Notes: generated by a model not told the origin, from the letters alone. Numbered from the stretch's first letter, positions 1 to 13,819 are shown. The stretch is DNA of 64,000 nucleotides from Trichoplusia ni (GCF_003590095.1 NC_039494.1:1364001-1428000); one strand, 5' to 3'. A program made the numbers and translations.

Positions 1-3000
1 AGAAAGAATAAAATAAAAAATAAGAGCGAATTAAGTGTAAATTATATAAGAGCTTTTAAAATAACTGGATTTGGATTATCGTGATCAAACTCCGATTTTC
101 CTGTTTCCGAGGCGGGATCTTATCCTCTTTTAAAAGTGGGATCATTAACAAATAGCGTTGACAAATGTTTGTGAGAGTTAAGTGGTGGGTCTGGTAGCTG
201 TTTTTGTCCCGCTAGAAAACTTAAAGGGGTTTTATTAAAGGCCCAGTGCACACTATTAACTAGTCAATTTAAGAACTATTGAATAGCTAGACACAAAAAT
301 ATAATTTTAGTAAAATTCAACCAAAAAATACACGATTTGAACGTCTAAGAATTCTAAAAACAAACTCAACAAAAAAACTTTTTTGTTTTCATACTTAATC
401 ATGTGAATACACAAGTTTTCTTTTTTCTTGAAATTACAGCTCTAGATTTGTTATTCAATTTTGTAGTTCAGAACTTCGCCGACAAGGGTTAAACAAACCT
501 TTCTTTCAATATTTAATTCCAATTTATTCTTTACGCTAGAACACTTGTCATAAAGTTTACATGTGACTGCGCCGGCTGTACTTTCTTGTCTCCCATTTTA
601 TCGTTCCCAAGGAACCGTTTTAATAGTAATTTGTCTTCTTAAGTGTCCGTCATTTGGACGGAGGTCCACTTTTTACACCCTTGACTATCTGACTGACGTA
701 AATAGAGCCCAATTTACGAAATTTGGTTTTCTTTTCCTATTTCCACTTTGTTTTTCATTTCACACCACTTGCTTTTCTTATAAAATGCTTAAAGAAGTGT
801 TCCAGCAATAAATGCGGAGACAGACAATTTAATTTTTAAATAGAATCGAAGTTAAGTGTTTGGAATGAAAACTCTTTGGAACAAATTAGCGTCAATCTTA
901 TTAAGTTCTAGGCACTGCACTCCGCTCTCTGTCGAGTTTGTTTAGTTTACTTTGCTTCAAGTCCTAACTGGCCGTTCAGTCTTAATGTACTGTAACTTGC
1001 TTTTATAGCCACTCCATTACTAATGCGTAAAAAGCTCGTATATAGTACAAGTCAATTTTACATGCGGTATGAAAGCCATCCATCAACGTCTGGAGGCAGG
1101 GTTCATAGGGCGACATGCCGGTTAAGGGCCTCTAAAACTAATCACCCACGTCAACCGCTTAAAGGGCATGTCGGGAATAGCCCGAGCTACCAAATTAGGT
1201 CCTACATCGACAACTGACGACCGAATTGAACTTCTCAAACCTCAAATAGACCGAAGATTAGGCGGTACATGGTTCGATTATTATTTCATGTAATGTTTAA
1301 GTGCTTTTAGTATAGAATAGTTTAGCAGTAGTAAGACTTAGATTTCCAAACTGTCAGAACTAATGCTAAAGTGGTGTAGTTAGAATAGTAGTAGTAGAAT
1401 ACCGACCACTCAATTACAATGAACTGTAGATGAGCGGTTGATAAGAAAAACTAAGGTCATATGATTTTTGGTGACTCTACTTGAGTTATTCCCGTTTTTG
1501 TACATAATAAAAGTATGATTGTACATTGAATAACAGTGCTAATATTACCTCAAACCGATCAACTCCTATTAAAGGTTGGCGTCTATTGGTATATTCAATG
1601 AGTCAGCACATTTGTGGCCACAAAATAACTGTATTCCTTACATTCAAATGTAGCCTGAAATATTTGCTTAGGGCAATGTGTATCAATAACACAGTAATTT
1701 CGTGTTACCAAAAGGGATAATTTCAATCGTAAACGTCGTGTTTGCCGCCATGTTTTTTTTATGTTATTGTCAGTCAGGTAAATTGTCGATATGTAATCTC
1801 TGTGTGCGTCAATGAAAAACAATTGAACATTGTACTGTCAATTACATGTATCATACATATCAAGTGACAGGATGTGAGATAAATTGGCGTTTTGTTTTTG
1901 TTTCCAAGTATCAGACTAATGGGTGTAATCGATCGTGCGTTTAAAGTATTATATAGGTATAGTAAAGTTGTAACCACGGGAATATTTGTAATATTCATGT
2001 TGATTCTAAAAGTGTATTACAATTATGTTTATTTTTTAAAATATTATAATAATTTCGTAAATTTATTTAATTTTTTAATTCATATCTCTACATGAGAAAT
2101 GAACTGGCCCATATACCCTACAAATAACACTTTAGTTTCCGAAATTTCGGAAGCCCTCTATAAAGACACAAATTATGTTTAAATAGTACGTCAATAGTTC
2201 GCCACTTCATCTGTTCGTCATTATCATAATCAGATTTCTTGAAGAAGACAGTCAATCTATTGCTTCAAGAGACGACAAATCATCATAAAATAAAACATCG
2301 CATTAAATTGAGTGAATTCGTTCGGCAAAGCGTTGATTAATTGCATCAGAATTCGAACGAATAATTAAAACTCTTAGATCAACGTTTTTCTTCAGTTCAT
2401 CTACAATTTTTCCGACCGCACTCTGGTTACCGATTTAAGAAAATTTCTTCTTAGCAATTAAATTTCCATCATATTGGAAATTGGAAGCGCCCACCGTTTA
2501 TTCAGTGAAACGATTTTTATACTTGATTGATGATTCTTTCGGGTAAAAATATTGCCACGATTTGACAAATTTGTACTTTTTGTAATTCTACACGAATAAA
2601 ATCGTATATATTTTTAGCAAATTATTAACCTATTCAATAAAAAGTCTATTCGTCTTAATAACATAAAATATGTTATGCCAAGCTGTTCGAGTTACGTTTA
2701 GATAAAACATTTGTATAGTTAACCACAAACACCGTGTGAAACTATTAAGGAAAACTGAGGTTTGACCACAAAACCTCTGAAAGCTTGCGAAATTACCGTA
2801 GTTGTGGAAAAGAGATTTCGCTCAAAGTAGTGTATTGCTTTATCACAACATCAATAATATTATGCTTAACAATGTTAGTCTAGTTGTCGACTGCGAAAAC
2901 ATTGATGAAATGATTAGATGTAATAAAAACTGGTTTTTAATGTCGCTTACCTACAGGCAATCTTCATGAGTTTAATATAACATGATACAGACTTCAAGGA

Positions 3001-6000
3001 GTATCCTTTATGGGCACAGCATATTTTCCGAGAGACAGGTCTCTGTTAGTTTTTTTTATTTTGTTATTATTAAGTATGCAAGTATACTATTTACACACTA
3101 CATAACATAACAATATGACCTGTCTTCTTCTAATTCCTGCTTGAAAGGAATATAATTTAAACTTTAATGCCATGGTTTAAAACATATTTACGGAACAGGC
3201 TTATTATACCAAAGTCTTGGCGTAATCTTAATCTTTAAATAACATCCAGAAATAAATATTTTAAAATAAGTTTTTGTTTGTCAACGTGATTATGGCTATG
3301 ACGAGTTCGAAACTCAGAATTAATTAAAACGAAGAAATATGTCATCGACCAGTTTCAATAATTAATTGAGTTCGTAGAACAGCCCGCCAAGTTCAACTTG
3401 ACATTAATAATTTACTATTAATTCAGCTGTTCTCCAGGGGATTTGGTGGAATTTCAACTTTTCGTCAGTTGCTCAACAAATTACCGAGCGCCATTGTATG
3501 TTTAAAAATAATCTTAATCCAAAGCGGCAGTTCGTTTCGCAACAAACAAACAATATTTCTTCATTTAACTTAAGCTACTCGGACTTACGGTATATTAAAA
3601 CATCTGAAATTGTACTTAAGGGACTATTTCATTAGAATATGTTATTCAATATAATATATAATATATTATATTATAATACTCCTTTTCTCAATTTTCGGAG
3701 ATATTATTAAAGGCTTTTTTTATGCTATCAGCGTAGTCGTAACTTACGGTCTAGCTTATAGTGTCTTAGTTATTTTAAAATAGTTTACTTACGCGTATTT
3801 ATAGGGTTCATCAGACTAGTTTCGGATGCAGTCGAAATGTTAAATCAGCTCGACACGCGACAGCGCCGATACGACAGCTCATGATTATTATCATAACTTG
3901 TTAGCTAATTCAGGAAAAAATAGAATCTACCTATCTATTTGATGAATTCAATGTCCTTCTTTTATTTACTTTTTAACCACCTATTTGTCAACGTCACCAG
4001 TCCTTAAATCATGCAAATTATTAAAAAAAATTGAATATTTTTGACAATGAGCAATCCTACCTTACAATTAACTAACTTCATATACTTTTACTTCATGACA
4101 CTTATAATAACACCCTTATTAGGGTAAAACAAATTTTTGTGTGTGTTTCTGAAAACCTTTTTACGTTTCCAAAGAAATAAAGCTGGTTTCCGAAAGGCGA
4201 TGAATCAAATTAATACAAACATAAATAAGGCTGGTGTTATCCTCTCGTGAAGATATTAGACTATTTATTGGGGCAAGGGATTTGCACTTGGGCGAACATA
4301 TTTTCCGAAATTTAAAGGCTGTTGTTGTAGGTCATATTTTGGGTAAGGGTTGGAGTAAAGTAGAAAGAAAACATTCTAAGCAAACATTGGAGAAGACAGT
4401 GTAAGTAAAATATACTAAGCACTGTCTAAACTTAAGGTCTGTAAAAAAACTAGATTTTCTTGAGACTGTTCAACCAAAAAAATAGATTGAACTGACAAAA
4501 ATATTTCTCCCGTCATAGACACTTAGAAACAGCATAGCTATCTATTAGTAGAAAAACTTAAGTGTTCAATGTATTTCAATCAATACCTATAACAACTTTT
4601 AGCACACATACAGCATACAAGAATTGTAAAGTACTAAGCTTGTGGCATAATTACATGAGGGTAGTTTGAGAAATAAGGGGAAATGTGGTGGCGCTACTGT
4701 AGCGACGGTGCCGGCATCTAGTGCCTAAACTACCTACCCTAGCATCACTTATGCAGGAGTCATCCAATTAAGCATGTGCCGACGTGTGTGCTGCCCTGAT
4801 AGCAACCTCCTTGTGATCTGCCTACATATTATATGTTACACTTAACCTCATTTTCAAGCGTGAATATGTGCTACAAAATATGAGTGTTGTTAAGGCTTCT
4901 AACATCATGACTCTTAGTTTAAGTGATAGAGTTTAGCAATTGTTTACAAACTGAGAAATGTATTGGGAACATACTGTTTAAGGTCTACTTTTGCTTATCA
5001 GAGAGGTTTTTTATATGTTAAAACTTATTGACATTTGGTTTACAAGCATTAGGGAGAACAGAAACTTTAATATCCTTTTCACACTTCCAAAGTGTGTTCA
5101 AGACACTTCCAAAGTGGGAACATGGAACAACTCAGGATAAATCAGTACTTTTATTTATTGTAAAGGTTCTTTAAACAATTATTAATCATTATTATGGATT
5201 TAAACAAAAATATGTTGTGAAACAATAGCTCGTGTAACTTGACGTTTTGTAATTGTGTTATAAATTTTCACTTGTTTATTTTGACATCGATATCGAAAGC
5301 GTTATTTACATATTAATTGAAATTATCTTTGTGTGCCAATATAAATAACGAGTAAAAGGGTTAGACTGTGTCATACGAGTTTTAGAGTTGGCTTATAAAG
5401 TATTTTGTTGATCGAAGTTCAAATGTGTTTACTTAGCACTTAGCTTAAATTAACTATAAAGACCTTAAAAAGGCTTTAAAAGAGTAAAAGAGAAATTATT
5501 AAATGTTATTTATGTCCAAAATAACTAGTTTACTTTTAGAATAGTAAAGTATTTTATTTGTTTAATTGCTGAGACCTGCATAAGTATTTAAGAATAAAGT
5601 TTTTATTGGCCCATTTTTGGGCAAACACTTGCCTACGTGGCACTAAATGTGTGAAGTATCGGTAAAAATGACAGGACCATTTTCTAAATCTAATTATATT
5701 TCAATTTCGTAAAAAAATCGGTATCGCCGCCGGATCGCGACTAATATAATTACAGTTCCGCCTGGCCTCATATTGACGTGAAACCCTTTACATCGAAGGG
5801 AGACTTAATTGAGGATTAAGAATTTTATCCCTTTTGTTTCTGGCTGTATTAAATACACTGTACTCATTTAAATTTACTCTTGTAACGTACATTGTAAAGG
5901 TATACAGAGAAATCAGATTGAATCCACTTTCGGTAACGAAATACGCTTTGTAAAGACTACACAGGAATTGTACTTTTTGTGAAACGTCTTTGTTTCAAAT

Positions 6001-7380
6001 GTACAACGTTCATAGTTGACAGTTAATTAAAAGTTTTACTTTTCATACAGAAAAATGAGACAGTCAAATCAGTTTATAAAACGTCTACAATACCTACATA
6101 AAATAAGAAGAAAATACTTCCAAGATTAAAATCCTATTGCCATCGTATATGAAGTCGAGTTAACTAATAAAAATTCATAACTTACATTGAATATTATTCA
6201 ATAGTTCACTTTGATACGGAGATCGGTCGGAGACTACGTTTCGAGTGGAGCCTGCGGTGTTGAGAAGCGCAATTTTAAAAAGGAAAAGAACGGTGGTGGT
6301 TTTGAAAAAGCATAAGATTGCGTCTCCCGTCCTATTTCCGCGAGGGAACTGGGCGAAGTCGCTTCGGGCGAAACTGTCTCTAGCGATAACACCTAGTCTT
6401 TGCTGCAAATGTACTTATCAAAAAAATATAAAAATCAACTTTCCGATTCTGCCAAGTAGGTTTATTGCGAATGTGCTTATAATAAAAATCAACTTCAATT
6501 TTATCAACGAGGTGTTATTTTCTGTATATTTTTCGCAAGTCATATATTATTATAGCAAATAGGTTTAATAATATAGAGTGAGGTTGCAGATTTTTATCAA
6601 GATACCTTGAAGTTTGGTCATTAAGCGATCGTTGACATTTACCATTCATTTACAAAATTGGAACTTGGATTTGTCACAATTATTGACGTCATTGACATGG
6701 ATTCATTGAAACTTAATTTTTTTTTTTAGTATTTCGTTTGTAAATATAGAAACGTTATTTCCCTTCTCGTGTTTAAAATACTTGGAAAATATCTAATATA
6801 CAAAAAACATTTACTTCAGTGAAGATAACTCTATCTCAATTTTAATCCTGTTCGTTACGTGGAAACGCCAGCGTTGAGATGAAGTCAGATTAATAATGAA
6901 TATAATATACATTTAGAAAGAAACACCTGCCAGTTTCAGTAGGCTGACTTGTGTTGGTGTAAAGAAGCTATTAAGACAAGATCGAAAAGATAATAAATAT
7001 ATTCTCACTACGTTATTTCTAATTAATTAAAATAACATACTTTAATAAGCGTAGAGTCTTGGCTGCAACTAGATTAAACAAAGTGTATTTATAAGTCTAT
7101 AACCATTTAGTAAATTGGACCCATTTATAGTGTCATTTACCTATGATTTAGGTAAATACCTTCATCACTATAAGCTTTAATTTAGGATACATCCATTAAT
7201 AACGCCATGCTTCAATTGTCAATATTCCTATGACCTTACGTGAAGACGCCGGTCATTGACTTAAAAGAAAGCTAATTCTAACAAAACCATTTCAGTCAAA
7301 AAACAAACTTAAAAAAATACATATTGCTTTCGAGTTTACAAATGGAATTTAAGTTTGAAGTAGTTTTCATATTTATATAG
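1..7380. other. AT-rich non-coding stretch
   Basis: No gene is supported. Short frames occur, but none has flanking splice sites plus a recognisable product. Small local features include a 14-base direct repeat (5081-5094 and 5103-5116) and a palindrome-like AT block near 3650-3676. The interval probably belongs to a long intron or to intergenic DNA beyond the split gene. Confidence 0.5.
1051..1215. repeat. Possible structured repeat relic
   Basis: A GC-richer block with a perfect 9-bp inverted pair (1111-1119 CGACATGCC and 1165-1173 GGCATGTCG) around a loop of about 45 bases. The style resembles degenerate lepidopteran short retroposons, but no second copy is present here to prove it. Confidence 0.25.
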
Positions 7381-7424
7381 CCCGTCCTTATACATGCGTT
7401 TTGTACGCAGGTGTAAGGACAGGG
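7381..7424. repeat. Imperfect hairpin
   Basis: CCCGTCCTTATACATGCGT pairs with the arm at 7404-7424 (ending GGTGTAAGGACAGGG) with a few mismatches and a short loop. It may be a fragment of a palindromic element. Confidence 0.45.
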
Positions 7425-7818
7425 TGCCTACCTGTTATTACCGCCGATCGATATAATAGTTAAAATATGACGTCGGCCGTTCACCCCGTTTCTGTCTGTC
7501 GTGTCTACTACTGTTGTACATTGGAAAAATATTCATATCAGCATGAAATCGGTTGACTTATTTATTGATCTATTCGTCGTGGTTGTCACTGTAATGTAAC
7601 GTAAATTGCGCTTTTAGGTCGTTCGGCTTTTTGTTGCTAACTAGCAATTTTGTCGCGATTGGTTTTAGACACCGTTCATTAATTTAGCTAGCATTATAGT
7701 AACTTTGCTATGTTATCAAAGCCATAAAATCTTGGCTTAAAAGATTATTGGTTTAGGGAAGGTTATGTATATAAGTAGTTTAATTATCTAGTAAAATAGA
7801 TATATATATAATAGATAA

Positions 7819-7886
7819 TAGATAGCGCCATTTGTTAATTTAAACATATTGATTAAGTTTAAATTAAAAACAAATGGCGCTATCTA
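7819..7886. repeat. Long hairpin, 26- to 29-base arms
   Basis: The left arm (7820-7845, AGATAGCGCCATTTGTT then AATTTAAAC) is the reverse complement of the right arm (7857-7885) apart from three extra bases in the right arm. The loop is 11 bases. It is either a short MITE-like palindrome or an expressed hairpin precursor; expression cannot be judged from sequence. Confidence 0.7.
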
Positions 7887-7889
7887 AAT

Positions 7890-10539
7890 GCCCAAATATT
7901 TTATTATAAGTATTTGAAATACCGACAGTTTATCACAGCAAATCAAATTCAATCTTTAATTGCGTGGCGACTCATTAATTAAGAGGATAATTGTGCTCCT
8001 TTTACAGATTCTCTAATGGTCCGTTATAATTTTGTTAATTTGTACATAAATTATATCTAAATTAAATTATCGTAATATTAACATCTCGTTTCGTATGAGA
8101 TTGAGATACATTAAACTCATTTATCTCAATTTAAACTAATGTTTAAAAGAAAGTTTGCTTGCGTATATCTGTAACTTTCTCATGCCCAAACGCCTCTACG
8201 GTTATGTCTTATAAGTATTAAAATAAGTAATCTGAAATGAATGTGTATTGTATCGTCAACAGCAAAAAGGAACTTCAAAACCAGAAATTAATACTAACGA
8301 AAAGAGTCCGTGTCAGAATTGTATGGCGTAAAAGTGCTTTAAAGATATGTAAACAGAATTGCTGATTCTGATCATCTACTTTTGCTATTCACTGTACTAT
8401 ATTACCGATTATATTGAGAACTTCAATTACTTTTACCAAGCTTTAGTGAATCAGATTGATACCTATAGCTTGTAGCTGTTACTTTGCCGTTTAACTTCAT
8501 GAATTAGTTTATTGACTTAGTTTGGCAAGTGTACGATGTTCAAACTGAATTTGCAAAAGCTCTATGTGAAACCGTATGAAAACTGTCAATGTATCAGAAG
8601 TGCAGCTTTAAACTCTGAAAACATTCGTTGCATTTGAACATGTAATATTTATTTGAAATCCGGTGCTGTTGATATAGTGACGGGTAAACCGAATATTCGT
8701 CAACGTTGAAATATGACATGTAAATTCACTTTGTACACATAACTCATATTTGATTTACCTGAAATACGAGTAGGTATATGGAACAGCTGTGGCTCTGCGA
8801 TATGTTACATATCAAAGATTCTGGCGTTGAACCTCTGGTGTGGAGCTCAATTAGCAAATTGAATGTACTGCAGTTGATAGTCTACATTTTAATTAGTTTT
8901 AAGAAAAAGCTAAGGGGGAAAAAGTTGGATAATAAACGAGATAGATCGGTATTTTTTATAATTTTATATTGTTATATCAAAAGATATTTAGTCGGTAGCG
9001 TTGCAATCAAAGCGTTGCGCAAATCGATAGCGTTCAAAGCAAAGTAGACAAATTGGAATTGGTCATAATTTATATTCCATTTTATTGACCATTTCAATCA
9101 GCTCTCAATGGGTTTAGGAATGTAAATACTTTTTTTTAATAATTTTAGCATGTTCAAAAAGCTTTGTGGCTTAATAAAGTGAATAATAAAATTTTAAAGC
9201 TCATATTTTTATGTGTTTAAAATATTTCTCTAAAGCAAAATTACAACTAATCCTATTATCCAACAACTCATTGAACCGAAGTTAAACACGTTTGCCGAAT
9301 AAATTAATTTTTGTTCTTTCATCGAATTCTGAGACTAAATACACAAATTATGCGAAATTGATTTGCTATTCCGCATTCACGCGAGATGATTCGATTTGTA
9401 AGGGTTGCTTGTACATTCATTCGAATGAATGACGGCTTTGACGCTCGATTCTGTACATCGGAAGTCTATTAATCAGACTTGAGGTTACTAACTAATGAAC
9501 AACTAGAGGACGCAGCCCATTCTTCATTTGTTCAAATACGCAAGTTCTTCTCACCAGAGAATAAAAGTTTAAAAGCATTTCTTCTGTTAGGCACTGACTT
9601 GTGCCGTGCGACAGATGAGAGCACAATAGATAATTAATGAACGCTTTTAATGAAGTTTCACGAGGTCTGTCCTGGTTTAAAACAGGCCTTTGATCACTGA
9701 CATCATGATCATTGTAATGGACGGTCGTTTCTTTAATTAAAGTATTACGTCACTAGTGTAACGTTATAAAGGGAGTCATTGGACGGAAATTAATAGCTTG
9801 TTTCAGCTAGCGGGTCTAATGGTCTGCTTCAGAGTAAGTCAAACATCTACCGTGGGGCTGCAGCGAGGCGAGAGAGGCCGGTCGCTAGCTACATTAAGTT
9901 ACCAGCGGTCATAATTGATTGGCTCTATTAAGTTCTCGCCGCGGTTCTCATTACTGCAGGTCTATATAATGGGTTAAACGGTTGGAGTAGTTTCGATTAC
10001 TTGTGACGTAAATTGTTTACGTACGTGCAGTGTAGAAGTCCAATTAGTCTCCATTTCACCTGTAGGAATCTCGCACGTTCGAGTGTATTTGCTTACACGC
10101 TTCGGGGTTTTGCTTGTTTGAGTTACACTGTTATTGAAAGCTTTATTAGATTGAGTTCGAATGCATCTGCCATTGTTTTGTCGGATAATCTAAGCTAGGA
10201 ATAGTTGTTTTAGTCTAGGAAGCGTAGTATTTCTAAATAAAAATTAATCATAAAACCTTCTTGATTACTGATTATTTATATCTCAAGAGGCGTTAATGAT
10301 TTAGCAATTACCAGCCTGGAGTGGTCATTAAGTTTATCCACGGTTAGTTAGGTTAATCCGTGCTAAGTAATGAGTACCTGTTAACATCCATAACAGGCCT
10401 ACTTTCCTCTGCCTGCTAAAGGCGTGCAATCATCTAAGAGATTATTGCTTGTTTAAGGCTTTGCTTAACGATAAGTGATTAAACATAAAGTCGACCTTAA
10501 AATCATTGTTAAAACTATTACATTTGTAATTATCTTCTA
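7890..10539. other. Non-coding stretch
   Basis: No supportable gene. The part at about 9820-9990 is GC-richer than its surroundings and contains TCTATATAATGGG, a TATA-like string, without a recognisable downstream gene. It may be a conserved regulatory element. Confidence 0.4.
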
Positions 10540-10792
10540 CCAGCTGTTGCCCGCGACTTCGTCCCCGTGGTAAGAGGATATAAGTTATGATTTATACCTG
10601 CCCTGTTTTTTTCACATTTTCCATTGTATCTTCGCTCCTATTAGTCGCAGCGTGAAGATTTGTAGCTTAAAGCCTTCCTCAAAGAATGGTCTATTCAACA
10701 CAAAAATATTTTTTCCATTCGGACCAGTAGTTCCTGAGATTAGCGCGTTCAAACAAACAAACAAACTTTTCAGCTTTATATATTAGTATAGA
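10540..10792 (-). mobile_element. Non-autonomous Helitron-like element, copy 1
   Basis: Read on the minus strand it begins TCTATACTAATATATAAAGC and ends GGGCAACAGCTGG, with A before and T after, matching the Helitron pattern of 5'-TC, 3'-CTRR and insertion between A and T. It is homologous over its length to copies at 44471-44729 and 54045-54308. It encodes no protein. Assignment to the Helitron class rests on the termini. Confidence 0.7.
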
Positions 10793-10796
10793 TATA

Positions 10797-10915
10797 AAAT
10801 TCTCGTATCTCAATGTTAGTAACCATAGTCCTCCATAACGGTTTGACTGATTATTGTAAATAATCTAATAAAGGGCATTAGGTCTGAGAATCGGCTATTA
10901 TCTTTTGATACTTCT
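10797..10915. repeat. Second repeat abutting Helitron-like copy 1
   Basis: Carries AACGGTTTGACTGATT and AGGTCTGAGAATCG, both also found next to the 54-kb copy (about 54315-54440) in the same relative position. It resembles a common lepidopteran dispersed repeat. Confidence 0.5.
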
Positions 10916-11038
10916 AAGTTATATTTTTTGTCTTGTATTGTTTTTTGTAGACCCGAAATTTCCGATGTGTCCGGGTCCGGTACACGGTACAGTAATGTAC
11001 CTGACTAATGTAGATATTTACAGTAGAATTAGCTGAAA

Positions 11039-11084
11039 TACCTTGTTTACTCAATCGTGTGTACACGATTTAGTAAACAAGGTA
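11039..11084. repeat. Near-perfect palindrome, 22-base arms
   Basis: Arms 11039-11060 and 11063-11084 pair with a single mismatch around a 2-base centre. The sequence includes CCTTGTTTACT and its complement. Confidence 0.75.
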
Positions 11085-11087
11085 CTT

Positions 11088-11107
11088 TTACCTCGATGTC
11101 GAGGTAA
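11088..11107. repeat. Perfect palindrome, 9-base arms, adjoining the previous one
   Basis: TTACCTCGA, a TG centre, then TCGAGGTAA. It lies three bases after the larger palindrome. Confidence 0.7.
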
Positions 11108-11439
11108 TAGTACATCAAATTAAGCAGCATTAACCGGGTGTCCGGCTCTCACGATTCTATTAGCAAAGCGATCAATACATCGGTTATTTTAGCAACAGGT
11201 ATTACAGAAACTCGGAAATTCCGTTTAATTACTGTTAATTGTTGCATTCCTTTAGTCTGCGTATTGTACGAAAACTGTTTCAATTTGACGTTTATTGAGT
11301 TATGGAATATTAATTGAGGCTTGCGGTTTTATTCACTTTAGTTTCTTAAGCGGTTAAAACTTAGAGGTACAATTTCAGGTAATGAAGCGCAAATAAGACT
11401 ATACTGATAACCGAGTTTTTGAAGACACCATGTTACACT

Positions 11440-11500
11440 CATTGTTAGCGACATGTGCCGCGGGTTCGATCCCCGTGTAGGACAAGCGTCTCTGGCTGGC
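11440..11500 (+). repeat. tRNA-derived SINE relic with B-box-like sequence
   Basis: GGGTTCGATCCCCGTGTAGG matches the RNA polymerase III internal B box and the style of lepidopteran tRNA-derived SINEs. No intact acceptor or anticodon stem can be folded, so it is not called a tRNA gene. Confidence 0.4.
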
Positions 11501-11509
11501 TATCTTTGT

Positions 11510-13766
11510 GCATATTTTGAATGGTAATGAAACCCCAGCGACGAAATGATTAAATTTCTTAATGCGGTGGTATTTTTGTCTTTCAAATAGGAACAAAAGA
11601 TACTGTTACTTTTTGGTTAGATGGGCTTATTCCAATGGTTGTAGTATCATAAAATAAAAATCAGACACAGTTTAAGTGTGCACTTTTATGCCAACATGGT
11701 TTAGTACTCACCACACTTTGAAGACTGAATATTAAGTTAGGTTTAACGTGCATTTCATAATTTATTTAATTAATGTTTTGTACCTTCTGTAGGCCGGGAC
11801 TTAATTTTGTGCATTAATTTATTTTTAAGGTGCACTCAAGCAATTAACTTTTCAGCGTAACTACGAGGCAAAATGATGCAATTAAATGCTCGCAAATTGA
11901 TGCTTACTTGTTTTAACGAAGTAAAAATACACGCTGTACACGTTGTAACAGATGTACATCTACATGTTTCATGAATTCCCACATTCAAGGATTGAATGTT
12001 ATATTTCAGTATAAGGTTTCGGAAAATGTAAGTTGATCACGTTATTTTTGTTACACTTAAATGGACATTTATTTTTAATTGAAGAGATATTATGACATCT
12101 AAGTATACCATAATAAGAAGCCTTATTAATAATCTAAAAACGTCTAAATCTCTAATTAATAATCTATTATACTATACGATTTTCGTAATTTCCTTAGGTA
12201 GTTATAAATACGTATACTTTTTGTGGCGTTGTAAGCTTTTCGATAAAGCTGACATCACTATCGAATTACAGAACAAACAAACGTCAACATTTGTTAAATT
12301 AATTTTAAAGACCCTTTACAAATGAATTGAAATTGTAATTATCTTTGAAACACAAGTTTCGTAACAGTTCCTTTGTGTTGAAGTTCTGATACGTTTGGTA
12401 TTTGAATAATTTATTTGAAACTTTACAGCCTGCGAAGTCACAACACAGGTGTGTAATTTCAAACAATCATGTTGATAAAACCATTTCAATATTGCTTGAA
12501 ACGGATGAAAGAGTGAGTATATTGTTTTTGTTCAAAATATGTTGTAAGCTATTTACTATTCTTTACTTATAGACAAAATTATAGCGTAATCGGGTGACTG
12601 ACATTGCTCGGAGTAGAGTCCTTCGTTTGTTTGAGGAAGCGTTAATTATTTCAACTCTGGTTGGCTATTCATTTCACTAATTATTCAAAGTGATACTTGC
12701 TTTTCGCTTGACCAAAATAATGAGGTGAGAGGCTCTAGCTGGCAACAGGCCACGGCTAGCAAATTCCCATAATCTTTCAATGGAATTCATCTTCAAATAT
12801 CCTTGAATAAACTAAGATGTTTAACATACGTGGGAGCAAACTTTCAAATTCGTAAACCGAACATTTTCATCCCTCAGGGTGATATAAAAGAAAATATTAC
12901 TTATGAAATAGAATTTTATAGTAGTTCGTACCAAGTTTTCTTTCGGTTTTCGCATTACTTCTAACCTCAGATTATATTGGTAACATAAGTGAGGACAAAC
13001 AGATTTAATATTAATATCGTATATTGAGAAGGTAAGTGAAAGGCGATTGAGTGAAGTGATATTTGACGGACATCGGGATAGGGTATGTGCTGACCTTATG
13101 TCAGGGAATTCGTCCCACATTTTGAAAGGACCTACAATATTGTTATCGATCAGATCGAAAGGGTCAGGAGTAATCTGTGCCGGCGAGCATTTGTGAAAGG
13201 ATGCATCAATCATCAGTCCGATTGGGGCGATGTCACGATTTCTGACAATCCGTAGAATGTAGGATCTAAGACTTGTGTATGGAAACTACTTTCTCTATTT
13301 TACGATTTTGATTCTGTACTGCATAATTTTCTGGTTTAGTGCTGCTGGTTTTTTACTTTTTTACGGAATGCTACGTCACGTACTGGAATCTACACCAAAG
13401 TAGAAATTACATCAAATATCAAACAGCATCCAATGTTCTATGTTTGTCAAAGATAGTCCAGTCTCAAAGTTAGTAGACCGCTCATTTACATTTATCGGGT
13501 CTATATTCAAATCTTAGCTAAATATAGATTACTCAGAATTTCCATACTGATAGTGTTTCTTATTAAACTCAAATCAAATCATGCTGTCAGTGGAAGGTCT
13601 CAGTGACCGTAATATTTCTAGAAATTCAGCGATAAAGTAACTAATAATAACTTTTAGTTACAAATTCGTGTTCTTTTATCAATAATTTTACCAAAGGTTT
13701 CTTTATAAAGACATCACAAAAAATATATAGAAAGAAACATAATAGAAAGGGTGGATGAATAAATTC
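11510..13766. other. Non-coding stretch
   Basis: A 130-codon open frame on the minus strand (12821-13213) shows no recognised motif and is probably fortuitous. Nothing else is supported. Confidence 0.4.
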
Positions 13767-13817
13767 ATGATCATCATCTCAGCCTATAGCTATCCACTCC
13801 TGGACATAGGCCTCTCC
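13767..13817 (+). repeat. Retroposon tail relic
   Basis: ATGATCATCATCTCAGCCTA followed by TGGACATAGGCCTCTCC resembles a very common lepidopteran dispersed repeat containing 'ctggacataggcctc'. Only about 50 bases remain. Confidence 0.5.
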
Positions 13818-13819
13818 AT

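Noticed and set aside
3648..3676. AT-only palindrome-like block
   Set aside because: Alternating AT sequence forms such symmetry readily, and the centre does not pair exactly.
11460..11480. Possible tRNA gene (B-box-like GGGTTCGATCCCCG)
   Set aside because: No A box at the right distance and no acceptor or anticodon stems can be formed. Better explained as a SINE relic.
12821..13213. 130-codon minus-strand open frame
   Set aside because: The translation has no motif, repeated domain or signal peptide, and the region has no compositional shift. Probably fortuitous.
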